Shown here: positions 53,967 through 63,410 of the stretch, piece after piece | How the letters are laid out: each line of letters starts with the position of its first letter | How positions within the stretch are numbered: the stretch's first letter is position 1 | NCBI RefSeq assembly: GCF_009801115.1 | Contig: NZ_VTOL01000019.1 | Location: 1 to 64,000, forward strand | DNA: 64,000 bases | DNA from: Dyadobacter sp. 3J3 | GTDB taxonomy: Bacteria > Bacteroidota > Bacteroidia > Cytophagales > Spirosomataceae | Direction: 5' to 3' | Translations under genes and position numbers: made by a program | The notes under the pieces: generated by a model | What the model was told of the DNA's origin: nothing | Databases searched by the model: none | The model's input: the letters and a program-made list of their open reading frames with translations, nothing else

Positions 53967-54365
53967 ATGGATGATAGCAAAACTGTTCATCTGGCTGACG
54001 ACGACGAAGACGATAGAATGTTATTTAAGGAAGCTTTGGAGGAGGCGAATGCGGATGTAAAGGTTGTAGAGGCTCAAAATGGTAAAGAGCTGATCGAGAA
54101 TATTAAAAATGAGGACGATCTGAAAGATACTGTCATTGTGGTGGATATGAATATGCCAAAAATGAACGGTATTGAGACGATCAAAGCCATAAGAGATGAT
54201 CTTGAACTCTCAGATGTACCAGCTGTTATGCTGTCAACGTCCAATAATCCGGAGCTCAAAAAGAAAGCCATAGAGGCGGGTGCTACTGATTATTTTACCA
54301 AGCCAAATTCTTTCGTAGCATTGATTGACATCGCTAAAAAAATATTCTTCAGATTTTTCAGATAG
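53967..54365 (+). CDS. Single-domain response regulator
   Basis: This 132-residue receiver has the acidic pocket LADDDEDD, Asp60 in VIVVDMNMP, Ser/Thr in MLSTSN and Lys in YFTKPNS, so all phosphorylation residues are present. It is transcribed divergently from the other receiver gene. Function unknown. Confidence 0.9.
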   Translation: MDDSKTVHLADDDEDDRMLFKEALEEANADVKVVEAQNGKELIENIKNEDDLKDTVIVVDMNMPKMNGIETIKAIRDDLELSDVPAVMLSTSNNPELKKKAIEAGATDYFTKPNSFVALIDIAKKIFFRFFR

Positions 54366-54478
54366 CTCAAAACGAGATAATTGACCCCACTCCCATAATT
54401 GTGGGAAAATCAATAAAAAAGAAAAAAAACTCCAATACCTCCACGTCATAACGCCCCAAACCCTGCGTTTAAAAACCA

Positions 54479-55411
54479 TTACGTTTCCTCAAATCCACCC
54501 GAAACATGCCGGTACTGCGAAGGAGATATGCCTTCGGATTTCTTAAATTGTCTTCCAAAATAATTCAGGTCCGAAAACCCAAGCTGGTAACAAACATCCG
54601 AAATCGTGGCTTTTGAATCTGATAGCAAAGACTTTGCTTTTTTGATTTTTTCCTTCAAAATAAACTCAACCGGACTGATGCTGAACTCTCTTTTGAAGGC
54701 CCTGTAAAATGAGGCACGGCTCATGCACGCTTTTTCGCTCAGCGCTTCCACCTGGATTTTCTCCCCGATATTGGTTCTTATGTAATGCAGCACATAAGCC
54801 AAAGGACTATCATGTTCCTGATAAAGCCCTTGTTGCGCGGAATGAAGATGCTGTGTCTGAATAATGTGTACGACCAGTTCCTGCAAGGTAAGATCTGCCA
54901 GGATATCTTTACCCAATGCACTTCCCGAGCAGATGTGGATCAGTTTGTTAATGCTTTGGGCCAGATCCAGATTATTAAGAAAATGGTACTGGTTGTGGTG
55001 CAGCTGCCAGTATTGATCCTGTCCTTCACGCGGATACTGCTCGTTTAGCCGGTCAACAATTTGCTGAATTTTGGTCTGATCCAGGGCCAGGGCGATACAC
55101 TGGGTCGGGTTAAGTTCACTTGCTTCCGGGAAATCAATTTTCATTTTCACATGGGCAGGTACCAGCACAGTTTCTCCGGGCAGATAATCAAAACCCGGCT
55201 GATCGAATAAATGCATGACTTTTTTGCCTCTAAGCATACTGGTCACCACAAAATCAGAAAAGCTTAGCGGGACAAGGGAGGAAGTCTGCTGGGTTTCAAA
55301 AACATTCAGCTCACAGTTTTGAAGTGTAAAAGCCCGCCTGTTCTCAACCAGCGTTTTCATTGATTTTTGTGAAGAAACGGCAATTTGGTTTAACTTGAAT
55401 CCGGACGACAT
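54479..55411 (-). CDS. AraC-family transcriptional regulator
   Basis: This 310-residue protein has an N-terminal sensor cupin-like part (LPGETVLVPAHVKMKIDFPE) and a C-terminal AraC double HTH (IQVEALSEKACMSRASFYRA, then TISDVCYQLGFSDLNYFGRQ). It is divergent from the aldehyde dehydrogenase gene and probably regulates it, a common arrangement for ALDH-DUF779 units. The ligand is unknown. Confidence 0.92.
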   Translation of the reverse strand: MSSGFKLNQIAVSSQKSMKTLVENRRAFTLQNCELNVFETQQTSSLVPLSFSDFVVTSMLRGKKVMHLFDQPGFDYLPGETVLVPAHVKMKIDFPEASELNPTQCIALALDQTKIQQIVDRLNEQYPREGQDQYWQLHHNQYHFLNNLDLAQSINKLIHICSGSALGKDILADLTLQELVVHIIQTQHLHSAQQGLYQEHDSPLAYVLHYIRTNIGEKIQVEALSEKACMSRASFYRAFKREFSISPVEFILKEKIKKAKSLLSDSKATISDVCYQLGFSDLNYFGRQFKKSEGISPSQYRHVSGGFEET

Positions 55412-55601
55412 AGAAGTGACAAAAGTTAAGATTGAACTGGGTTTAGGTACCGGGCAGGTAGCTTTTAGTATTCGAACATTGGCTAACAGCTAATTAACTA
55501 ACGCGCAAATGCTCCATAAAGTTATCGATTATTTTATTTTTTTTGAGAATATTATCCTATTATTTGATTCAATAGTGCCAGTAAAAAATCAGGCATACCC
55601 G

Positions 55602-55609
55602 TAGGTTTG
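55602..55609 (+). promoter_or_regulatory. Candidate -7 promoter element for the ALDH gene
   Basis: TAGGTTTG matches TAnnTTTG and lies 34 bases before the ATG. A TTTG at the proper -33 distance is not evident. Confidence 0.35.
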
Positions 55610-55643
55610 TAATAGTTATTCACGAATTAAAATTGATAAGTCT

Positions 55644-57185
55644 ATGGAAACCCTGGAAGTAGAAAAAAAATCAGAAGTGAGTTCAACCCTTGCAAAAAGA
55701 CCGGAATTTAAGGCCCAATATGATAATTTTATCGGTGGTAAATTTGTGGCTCCTGTGAAAGGGGAATATTTCGAAAACATTTCCCCGATCGATGGGAAAG
55801 TATTTACCAAAGCAGCCCGTTCAGGGAAAGAAGATGTAGAGCTGGCTTTGGATGCTGCACATGAAGCATTTAAAACATGGAGCAAAACATCTGCGACCCA
55901 TAGAAGTAACCTGATGCTTAAAATTGCGCAGGTGATTGAAGATAATCTTGAATATCTGGCCGTTGTCGAGGCTATCGATAATGGAAAGGCAATCCGTGAG
56001 ACAAGGGCAGCAGATTTGCCGTTATGTGTGGATCATTTCCGGTATTTTGCCGGGGTCATCCGCGCGGAAGAAGGCGGGATTTCAGAGCATGACGAAAATA
56101 CTGTTTCCATCGTTTTACATGAACCACTTGGCGTAGTCGCACAGATCATTCCCTGGAATTTTCCGCTTTTAATGGCAACCTGGAAAATTGCGCCAGCGCT
56201 GGCATCTGGCTGCTGTGTGGTGGTAAAACCAGCCGAACAGACGCCGACCTCAATTATGTGCCTGATGGAACTGATCGGAGACATTTTGCCACCAGGGGTA
56301 TTAAACATTGTCACCGGTTTTGGAACTGAGGCGGGAAAACCGCTTGCATCTTCACCAAGGGTTGCGAAGGTGTCATTCACCGGAGAAACAACAACTGGTC
56401 GGCTGATCATGCAATATGCTTCTGAAAACCTCATTCCGGTTACCATGGAGCTTGGCGGGAAATCCCCAAATATTTTCTTTGCATCCATTGCAGACGAAGA
56501 CGACGCGTTTTTTGATAAAGCAGTCGAAGGAGCAGTGATGTTTGCTTTAAACCAGGGTGAAGTTTGTACCTGTCCTTCCAGAATCCTTGTACAAGAAAGC
56601 ATTTATGACAAGTTTATGACGCGCGTCATTGAGCGCACCAAAGCGATCAGGATGGGCCACCCGCTCGATAGCAATACCATGATGGGCGCTCAGGCCTCTA
56701 ATGATCAGTATGAAAAAATCCTTTCCTATCTGAAGATTGGCAAAGAAGAAGGGGCAGAAGTATTATGCGGAGGCGAAGCGCAAACTTTTGAAAATGGAAT
56801 ATCCGGCGGTTATTACATCAAACCGACACTTTTTAAAGGTCATAACAAAATGCGTATTTTCCAGGAAGAGATCTTTGGCCCGGTGGCCTGCGTCACTACT
56901 TTCAAAACAGTAGAAGAAGCCATCCAGATCGCCAATGATACTATGTACGGTTTGGGTGCTGGCGTTTGGACACGGGATGCACATGAGATTTATCAGGTGC
57001 CAAGAGCGATCCAGGCAGGCCGTGTGTGGGTCAATAACTACCATGCTTACCCGGCACATGCACCTTTTGGTGGTTATAAAAAATCAGGTTTTGGACGGGA
57101 AAACCATAAAATGATGCTTGGCTATTACCGCCAGACTAAAAATATGCTGATTTCCTACGACCGTAATGCGTTAGGATTTTTCTGA
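55644..57185 (+). CDS. NAD(P)-dependent aldehyde dehydrogenase (AldB/ExaC-type)
   Basis: This 513-residue enzyme has the full ALDH layout: QIIPWNFPLLMATWKIAPAL, VSFTGETTTGR, MELGGKSPNIFF (general base Glu269) and NQGEVCTCPSR with catalytic Cys308. The NQGEVCTCPSR variant is typical of AldB/ExaC acetaldehyde dehydrogenases. It should oxidise short-chain aldehydes to acids. The divergent AraC regulator and downstream DUF779 gene fit this. Confidence 0.93.
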   Translation: METLEVEKKSEVSSTLAKRPEFKAQYDNFIGGKFVAPVKGEYFENISPIDGKVFTKAARSGKEDVELALDAAHEAFKTWSKTSATHRSNLMLKIAQVIEDNLEYLAVVEAIDNGKAIRETRAADLPLCVDHFRYFAGVIRAEEGGISEHDENTVSIVLHEPLGVVAQIIPWNFPLLMATWKIAPALASGCCVVVKPAEQTPTSIMCLMELIGDILPPGVLNIVTGFGTEAGKPLASSPRVAKVSFTGETTTGRLIMQYASENLIPVTMELGGKSPNIFFASIADEDDAFFDKAVEGAVMFALNQGEVCTCPSRILVQESIYDKFMTRVIERTKAIRMGHPLDSNTMMGAQASNDQYEKILSYLKIGKEEGAEVLCGGEAQTFENGISGGYYIKPTLFKGHNKMRIFQEEIFGPVACVTTFKTVEEAIQIANDTMYGLGAGVWTRDAHEIYQVPRAIQAGRVWVNNYHAYPAHAPFGGYKKSGFGRENHKMMLGYYRQTKNMLISYDRNALGFF

Positions 57186-57203
57186 GCATAAAAATTAAAA
57201 ACT

Positions 57204-57254
57204 GCCTGTGCACGGATAAAAAATACTTTCCTTCGTGCATAGGCATCTGTTTTT
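57204..57254 (+). terminator. Hairpin between the ALDH and DUF779 genes
   Basis: GCCTGTGCACGGA can pair with TTCGTGCATAGGC across a loop of about 15 bases, followed by TCTGTTTTT. It may partly terminate after the dehydrogenase, or attenuate. Confidence 0.5.
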
Positions 57255-57291
57255 AAATTGAGTCGTTACAATCATAAAAAAATAAACTAAC

Positions 57292-57675
57292 ATGAAAACG
57301 CCCCGTGTGCTTATTACGGCCGAAGCTGTAAAAGTTGTAAATCAGTTAAAAGAGCGGTTTGGCGAGCTGATGTTCCACCAAAGTGGCGGATGTTGTGACG
57401 GATCTCAGCCGATGTGTTTTGAAAAAGGTGAGTTTAAAACAGGTGAAAGTGACGTTTTGCTCGGGGAAATTTCGGGCTGTGAATTTTTTATGAGCCGTGA
57501 TCAGTTTGAATACTGGCAGCATACCCAGCTGACCATTGGTGTGACACCAGGGAGAGGATCCAGTTTTTCGCTTGAAATTCCCATGGGTATCCGCTTTATT
57601 ACGCATTCAAGAATGTACAGCGCTGCTGAGGAAGAGAATCTGAGTGAAGTGCGCAGCGGTGCTGCGGCTGCATAA
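57292..57675 (+). CDS. DUF779 domain protein
   Basis: This 127-residue protein matches DUF779 by length, HQSGGCCDGSQPMCF, EISGCEFFMSRDQFEYW and GRGSSFSLEIPMGIRF. Several cysteines near the start suggest metal or redox binding. DUF779 genes regularly sit beside ALDH genes of this type; their role is unknown, possibly a cofactor or repair function for the enzyme. Confidence 0.9.
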   Translation: MKTPRVLITAEAVKVVNQLKERFGELMFHQSGGCCDGSQPMCFEKGEFKTGESDVLLGEISGCEFFMSRDQFEYWQHTQLTIGVTPGRGSSFSLEIPMGIRFITHSRMYSAAEEENLSEVRSGAAAA

Positions 57676-57721
57676 ATTAAGCGGATTATTTCAGCACAGC
57701 ATAGAAACACGTAAATAAATG

Positions 57722-57766
57722 AACCTGCCCAACAGCAAATAGCGCTGGGCAGGTTTATTTATTTTA
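57722..57766 (+). terminator. Rho-independent terminator after the DUF779 gene
   Basis: Perfect 10-base arms AACCTGCCCA (57722-57731) and TGGGCAGGTT (57746-57755) with a T-rich tail to 57766. It is placed 47 bases after the stop, ending the ALDH-DUF779 unit. Confidence 0.8.
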
Positions 57767-58170
57767 GCGTTCTAACGCTTTTTAAATTAAAAGGTGCGAC
57801 AGTGAGGGATCATTTAAAATCTGGTTTCATTTAAAATCAAAGTTTTATAGCAATTTACGGGCAAGTACTTACACTGTTTAGACTACTTTAAGAAAATGGT
57901 TAGCTAAGGTATGGATAGTCCCATTTCAATTTTGGATAGTGGTAATTCTTGTAATGGATGCCGATGATTTTTGTCTTTAAGTCAGATAACTTCTCCTTTA
58001 TCTTGTTGTTAAATAATGGTATTAGTTAGAATCAACAAGCCGACAACGATTTGGAACTTACGAAAAATCCATTATTCAGAATTTAATATTTAGTAGACTA
58101 AAAAATGGGAAAAATCTGTTTTGGGTATAAAAAAGTCTGTTTTTGTCAATTTTATTTTCTCGTTCAATTT

Positions 58171-58178
58171 TAGTTTTG
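58171..58178 (+). promoter_or_regulatory. Candidate -7 promoter element for the fucose cluster
   Basis: TAGTTTTG fits TAnnTTTG, with TTTG words upstream at 58142-58145, slightly farther away than usual. The implied leader is about 65 bases before ATG 58249. Confidence 0.35.
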
Positions 58179-58248
58179 TCACTGCATTAGATAACAGTGC
58201 TCAGGGCGGAATCCAATTATCTCACAAAAAATTAAAGCAAGAATTTCA

Positions 58249-59292
58249 ATGCATAAAATACACACTCAACCCGGTGAAGATGTAAATTTTATTAATCTTC
58301 CTCCTGTTGTTTTTGGAACAAGCTGCCTGGGCAATATCTATCAAGCCACGAGTTATGAGGAAAAACTGGCAATCGTAAAAGCCTGTGTTGAGAGCTCACC
58401 TGGGAAAGCAGTATTCGATAGTGCCGGAAAATATGGGGCGGGCCTCGCTTTACAGTCGTTAGCGAAATGTCTGGATACTTTAAATGTGGATCCGGAAAAT
58501 GTACTGATCAGCAACAAACTTGGTTGGTATCAGGTACCTCTTACCACGCCAGAACCAACTTTTGAGCCGGGAATTTGGAAAGAGTTAAAGCACGACGCGG
58601 TACAAAGAATTAGCTATGAGGGGATATTGGCTTGTTTTGATCAGGGGAACGATTTGCTGGGCCCATATAGCTCCCAACTCGCCTCTGTACATGATCCGGA
58701 TGAATATTTGGCCAGAGCTCGTAACAAGGATGAAGAAAATGCCCTGTATCTGGATATTCTTGACGCCTACAAAGCGCTGGCTGAATTAAAAGCTTCCGGC
58801 AAGATTTTAGGCATTGGCGTTGGTGCCAAGCAGTGGCAGGTTATTGAAAGGATTTCAAAGGATGTAAAGCTGGACTGGGTAATGATTGCCAATAGCCTCA
58901 CACTTCATGACCACCCTCAGGCATTAATTGACTTTACGCGCAAACTCTGGAAAAAAGGGATAACAGTCATAAATTCAGCCGTTTTTAATGGTGGTTTTCT
59001 GATCGGAAGTGACTATTACAATTATCACCTGATTGATAACGATACAGAAGACGGAAAAAGCCTCTATGCGTGGCGTGCTAAATTTTGGGCAGTATGTGAG
59101 CTGTTCGATATTACACCCGCACAAGCCTGCCTGAATTACGGCTTTACAATTCCTGGCGTCAGCAGTGTGGCTGTAAGTACGAGCAAGGCGGCCAAAGTAA
59201 AACAGAACATAGAGATGGTTACTAAGGAAATACCCTATGATTTTTGGAAGACATTACGCAATGAAGGCCTGATCGATACACTTGATGAGTAA
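58249..59292 (+). CDS. Aldo/keto reductase, probable L-fucose (D-threo-aldose) dehydrogenase
   Basis: This 347-residue AKR has FGTSCLGNIYQATSYEEKL at the start, FDSAGKYGAGLALQSL (Asp and Tyr of the active site), LISNKLGWY (Lys) and LASVHDPDEYL (His). Its closest group is the D-threo-aldose/L-fucose dehydrogenases, which oxidise fucose to fuconolactone. Followed by a mutarotase, GH29 fucosidase and symporter, this fits an oxidative fucose pathway. Close relatives also include pyridoxal dehydrogenases, but the context favours fucose. Confidence 0.85.
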   Translation: MHKIHTQPGEDVNFINLPPVVFGTSCLGNIYQATSYEEKLAIVKACVESSPGKAVFDSAGKYGAGLALQSLAKCLDTLNVDPENVLISNKLGWYQVPLTTPEPTFEPGIWKELKHDAVQRISYEGILACFDQGNDLLGPYSSQLASVHDPDEYLARARNKDEENALYLDILDAYKALAELKASGKILGIGVGAKQWQVIERISKDVKLDWVMIANSLTLHDHPQALIDFTRKLWKKGITVINSAVFNGGFLIGSDYYNYHLIDNDTEDGKSLYAWRAKFWAVCELFDITPAQACLNYGFTIPGVSSVAVSTSKAAKVKQNIEMVTKEIPYDFWKTLRNEGLIDTLDE

Positions 59293-59404
59293 TTAACTTT
59301 TTGAAGTACATTGATCCATATTCTAGGGTGCAGCAATTGTTTTGTTGCGAAAACAAAAGTGACAGCAGCCGTTAGTTGAATTTTAATGATGTAGAACGAG
59401 ATTG

Positions 59405-59767
59405 ATGAAAAATACCAAACCAAAAATATTCAAGCGTTTTTGTAAGACGATGGAGCTAAGACAAGACAGCGCTTTGATTGACACTTACAGGAAAATTCAC
59501 GCCCGGGGAGCTGCCTGGCCTGAAATCACCCAAGGCATGAAGGAGGTGGGTATTCTGGAAATGGAAATTTATCTTTTAGGTACGAGGCTCTTTATGATCA
59601 TGGATACCGAAGTTGAATTTGATCATGACAAAGCCATGGCGGAACTAGGCAGCAAACCGAGGCAAAGCGAGTGGGAAGCCTATGTGTCACAATTTCAAAA
59701 CGCAGCAACAGAAGCTTCTGCCGATCAAAAATGGCAGCTTATGGAGCAAATTTATAAAATGGAATAA
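59405..59767 (+). CDS. L-rhamnose/L-fucose mutarotase-family protein
   Basis: The ATG at 59405 gives 120 residues; an upstream TTG adds one. The protein has CKTMELRQDSALIDTYRKI, HARGAAWPEI and EMEIYLLGTRLFMIMDT, as in the RhaM (YiiL) ferredoxin-like mutarotases that interconvert alpha and beta anomers of 6-deoxy sugars. It lies between an aldo/keto reductase and a fucosidase, so fucose is the likely substrate. Confidence 0.9.
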   Translation: MKNTKPKIFKRFCKTMELRQDSALIDTYRKIHARGAAWPEITQGMKEVGILEMEIYLLGTRLFMIMDTEVEFDHDKAMAELGSKPRQSEWEAYVSQFQNAATEASADQKWQLMEQIYKME

Positions 59768-59879
59768 CATCTTTACACAAGCGTCTATCAGTACAAATGT
59801 GTTTCGAGGGATTTGTAAATTTCATTTTCGAATAATTAAAAGTAAAACAAGCAGTACCTAAACGACCAAGACCAATCAT

Positions 59880-62006
59880 ATGACCAGAATAATATTTTAT
59901 GCCGTTATGCTTTGTTTTTGCATGATGAGCACCATTATGGCGCAGACAAAAGCTCCGGATGGGGTTGGCCCATTACCATCTGAAAACCAGATGCGCTGGC
60001 AGGAAATGGAATATTACGCTTTTATACATTTTTCAACCAATACTTTTACAAACCAGGAATGGGGATATGGTGAAGCCGATGATGCCAAACTCTTTAACCC
60101 TACCGATCTGGACTGTGACCAGTGGGCAAAAGTATGCAAAGATGCAGGTATGAAAGGAATCATCGTCACGGCCAAGCACCACTCCGGGTTTTGCCTGTGG
60201 CCAACTGAAACCACCGAATATTCCGTAAAAAACAGTCCATGGAAAAATGGTAAAGGCGATATTATTGGCGATCTGGCAAAAGCATGCAGGAAATACGGAC
60301 TGAAATTGGGAATTTATATTTCACCATGGGATAGAAACAACCCAGCTTATGGACTGCTCGATCCGGACGGAAGCGCGCCTTATGTAAAGAATGTTTTTCG
60401 CAAACAAATTGAAGAATGCCTTACCAAATATGGTGATGTTTTTGAAATATGGTTTGACGGTGCAAACGGCGGCGATGGGTATTACGGGGGAGCAAGAAAC
60501 AGCCGCAAGATCGATAGGAACACTTACTATGACTGGAAAAATACCTACAAGATGATCCGGGAGCTTCAACCTAAAATCGTTATCTGGAACGACAACGGTG
60601 ACAGGGCTGATCTTCGTTGGGTGGGCACAGAAGGTGGTTATGTGGGTGCAACAAACTGGAGTCTGTTAAATGCCAAAGGGGACGTTCCATATGATATGCT
60701 GCACCACGGTGTAGAAAACGGCGATTCATGGGTGCCCGGTGAAGTGAATACCTCAATCCGCCCGGGCTGGTTTTATCATGAATATGAAGACAGCCGGGTG
60801 AAGACATTGCCGGAGCTGCTTAATATTTATTATAGTTCCTTTGGCCGGAACGGAACGATGCTGCTTAATTTTCCGATTGATAAAAGTGGCCGGATCCATA
60901 AAACTGACGAGAAAGCGGCACTGGAACTGGCCAAAGCGGTTAAAGAAGCTTTTGCTGTGAATTTGGCTGAAAAAAAGAAAGTAACCGCATCGAGTGTTCG
61001 TGGCAATGCCAAAGAATACGGAGCCGATAAGGTATTAGACGGTAATAAGGATACCTATTGGGCTACGGATGATAATGTCAAAACGGCTTCAGTGGTAATA
61101 GATTTTGGTAAACCGACAACCTTCAACCGCTTTCTGGTGCAGGAATATATCCGCCTGGGGCAACGCGTAAAATCTTTCAAACTGGAAGCCCTTGTCAATG
61201 GCCAATGGAAAGAACTGAAAGATCAGATGGTAACTAATGGCACCGGCACCACTACGATTGGCTATAAGCGCATAATTGGGTTTCCGACAGTGCAGGCGAG
61301 TCAGCTCCGCTTTACGGTTACCGATTCGAAGGCATCTCCGCTGATCTCAAATATTGAAGTATATAATGCTCCGCGAATATTAGACGCCCCTGTTATCACA
61401 CGTGGAAAATCGGGAGAGATCAGTATTGATGTATCTGATAAAGAATCGCAGGTTTTTTATACCCTGAACGGTAGCGTTCCGACGGATAAGTCAAAAAAAT
61501 ATACCGGGCCGATTGAAACGGAAGGAAAGATACAAGTTCGTGCTATTGCGCATGACCCTGTTTCCAAAAAAAGTAGCCCTGTAAGCCAGCAGCAATTTGA
61601 CATTTCCAGAAAAGCATGGAAAATTGTTTCTATGGATGATGAAAAGGTGAACCGTATCATCGACGGGAACCCGGATACGGACTGGTTCCAGCCAAAGAAC
61701 AAGAAATTACCAGCCGAAATCGTCATCGATTTGGGGAAAGAAGAAAATTTGGCAGGATTTCGGTACCTTCCCAGCCAGAGCAGGAACGCGGGGATCATTA
61801 AAAATTATCAGTTTTCAATCTCAGTAGATAATCGGAAATGGAAACTTGTGGACGAAGGAGAATTTTCCAATATACAAAACAACCCATTATGGCAAATCAA
61901 GAAGTTTGAACCAACAAAGGCTCGTTATATCAAATTGGAAGCCGTTCGAAATACGCAAGGTGATGACGCAGCAGGTTATGCTGAACTGGACATCATTACA
62001 AATTGA
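59880..62006 (+). CDS. Alpha-L-fucosidase, GH29, with F5/8C-type domains
   Basis: This 708-residue secreted enzyme (signal MTRIIFYAVMLCFCMMSTIM, cut after AQ) has the GH29 barrel with YAFIHFS (47-52), TAKHHSGFCLWPT (97-109) and WFDG (191-194; nucleophile Asp193). After about residue 360 come a discoidin/F5-8C-like module (ASSVRGNAKEYGADKVLDGN), a chitobiase/Fn3-like linker (VFYTLNGSVPTDKSKKY), and a second F5-8C-like module (RIIDGNPDTDWFQP). It removes alpha-L-fucose from glycans outside the cytoplasm. The modules likely bind carbohydrate. It is followed by the symporter gene. Confidence 0.94.
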   Translation: MTRIIFYAVMLCFCMMSTIMAQTKAPDGVGPLPSENQMRWQEMEYYAFIHFSTNTFTNQEWGYGEADDAKLFNPTDLDCDQWAKVCKDAGMKGIIVTAKHHSGFCLWPTETTEYSVKNSPWKNGKGDIIGDLAKACRKYGLKLGIYISPWDRNNPAYGLLDPDGSAPYVKNVFRKQIEECLTKYGDVFEIWFDGANGGDGYYGGARNSRKIDRNTYYDWKNTYKMIRELQPKIVIWNDNGDRADLRWVGTEGGYVGATNWSLLNAKGDVPYDMLHHGVENGDSWVPGEVNTSIRPGWFYHEYEDSRVKTLPELLNIYYSSFGRNGTMLLNFPIDKSGRIHKTDEKAALELAKAVKEAFAVNLAEKKKVTASSVRGNAKEYGADKVLDGNKDTYWATDDNVKTASVVIDFGKPTTFNRFLVQEYIRLGQRVKSFKLEALVNGQWKELKDQMVTNGTGTTTIGYKRIIGFPTVQASQLRFTVTDSKASPLISNIEVYNAPRILDAPVITRGKSGEISIDVSDKESQVFYTLNGSVPTDKSKKYTGPIETEGKIQVRAIAHDPVSKKSSPVSQQQFDISRKAWKIVSMDDEKVNRIIDGNPDTDWFQPKNKKLPAEIVIDLGKEENLAGFRYLPSQSRNAGIIKNYQFSISVDNRKWKLVDEGEFSNIQNNPLWQIKKFEPTKARYIKLEAVRNTQGDDAAGYAELDIITN

Positions 62007-62060
62007 TTATCCAAAAGTTCCTGAGTGAAAGTTTGGTTCAACCCAATGTTTTTAAATACT

Positions 62061-63314
62061 ATGACTGATCGTAAAACAAAGCTGGCCATTATTCTGATTA
62101 CTTCCCTGTTTTTCTTATGGGGCTTTGCATTGAATCTAAATCCTATTTTAATCCCGCATCTTAAGAAAGCATGCCAGCTTAGCGACTTTCAATCTGCCCT
62201 GATTGATTCTGCGTCTTATATTGCATACTTTCTCATTGCCCTGCCGGCCGGGATTTTCATGAAAAAATTTGGTTATAAGGCCGGTATTACCCTGGGGCTT
62301 GTGTTGTTCGCATCCGGGACTTTTCTTTTTTATCCTGCGGCCGAAACGCGTCATTTTGGTTTCTTTCTTGTAGCTCTTTTCATTATAGCCAGTGGATTGA
62401 CATTTCTGGAAACAGCGGCAAATCCGTACATTACCGTTTTGGGTGATGCTGATTCGGCCACACAGCGGCTAAACTTTGCACAATCCTTTAATGGATTGGC
62501 GGCATTTCTGGCTCCTTTAATGGGTGGTACTTTTATCCTTTCAGGAAAAACCTTATCGGGTGAGCAGCAGCAAGCCATGAGCTCGGTACAGCTGAATGAA
62601 TATCTGGATATGGAAGCTGCGTCGGTGCAGATGCCCTTTGTGATCATTGGCATTGTCGTGTTGCTGGTGGCCGTGCTGATCTGGCGTACACAACTGCCGG
62701 AAATTCAGGAAGAAGAGGAAATAGAAGGTGCTGTAAAAGGCTCAATTTTCAGTGAAAAGAACCTGCTTCTAGGCGTGGCCGCCCAGTTATTTTATGTTGG
62801 CGCTCAGGTTTGTATCAGCAGTTTTTTTATACGTTTCGCTGGTCAGGTGGCTGGTATCGAAGAAAAAACGGCAGCGTATTTGTTGTCCGGGGCCTTTTTA
62901 AGCTTCATGATCGGACGCTTTATAGGAACTTATCTGATGAAATTTATTGCTCCCCCGCGTTTGCTTGCAATATATAGTATGATCAATATCGTCTTGCTGA
63001 TTGTGGCTATTACCACTTCCGGGATGGTTTCTTTATATGCGCTGGTTGGTGTTCAATTTTTTATGTCCATCATGTTCCCGACAATATTTGCACTCAGTAT
63101 TCGCGGCCTCGGGGCAAAAACGAAAGTTGGCTCTTCACTGGTGATCATGTCCATCGTTGGCGGCGCAATATTTCCCGTAATCATGGGCCAGGTTTCAGAT
63201 ATTTCGTCTATTCAGACTGCTTACATCGTACCGGCAGTCTGCTTTCTTGTGGTTCTGTATTTTGCGATCAAAAACAATAAAGTCAGTACGATTAAGTTAG
63301 GTGCTTCGCATTGA
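62061..63314 (+). CDS. fucP: L-fucose:H+ symporter (FucP-type MFS)
   Basis: From ATG 62061 it has 417 residues, about 12 transmembrane helices. FucP signatures visible: FFLWGFALNLNPILIPHLK, LIDSASYIAYFLIALPAGI, LTFLETAANPYITVLG, RLNFAQSFNGLAAFLAPL, and FYVGAQVCISSFFI. FucP imports L-fucose with a proton. A GTG at 62025 would add 12 residues. It follows the fucosidase by 54 bases from this start. Confidence 0.92.
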   Translation: MTDRKTKLAIILITSLFFLWGFALNLNPILIPHLKKACQLSDFQSALIDSASYIAYFLIALPAGIFMKKFGYKAGITLGLVLFASGTFLFYPAAETRHFGFFLVALFIIASGLTFLETAANPYITVLGDADSATQRLNFAQSFNGLAAFLAPLMGGTFILSGKTLSGEQQQAMSSVQLNEYLDMEAASVQMPFVIIGIVVLLVAVLIWRTQLPEIQEEEEIEGAVKGSIFSEKNLLLGVAAQLFYVGAQVCISSFFIRFAGQVAGIEEKTAAYLLSGAFLSFMIGRFIGTYLMKFIAPPRLLAIYSMINIVLLIVAITTSGMVSLYALVGVQFFMSIMFPTIFALSIRGLGAKTKVGSSLVIMSIVGGAIFPVIMGQVSDISSIQTAYIVPAVCFLVVLYFAIKNNKVSTIKLGASH

Positions 63315-63355
63315 AGGATATATCTTCTTTCTTTTGCGTAGTTAGAGGCTTAAAA

Positions 63356-63370
63356 CCGCATTTGATGCGG
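63356..63370 (+). terminator. Short hairpin between fucP and the alcohol dehydrogenase gene
   Basis: CCGCAT TTG ATGCGG is a perfect 6-base hairpin without a clear T-tract. It may reduce read-through or stabilise the transcript end. Confidence 0.35.
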
Positions 63371-63410
63371 GCGAAAATCAAGGAAAATTAAAATATTACG
63401 ACTTAGAAAT

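Larger units (their letters stand above)
57676..58248. other. Intergenic region before the fucose cluster
   Basis: This 573-base gap holds the terminator at 57722-57766 and, at its right end, a candidate promoter (58171-58178). The rest is AT-rich with no convincing ORF. Confidence 0.5.
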
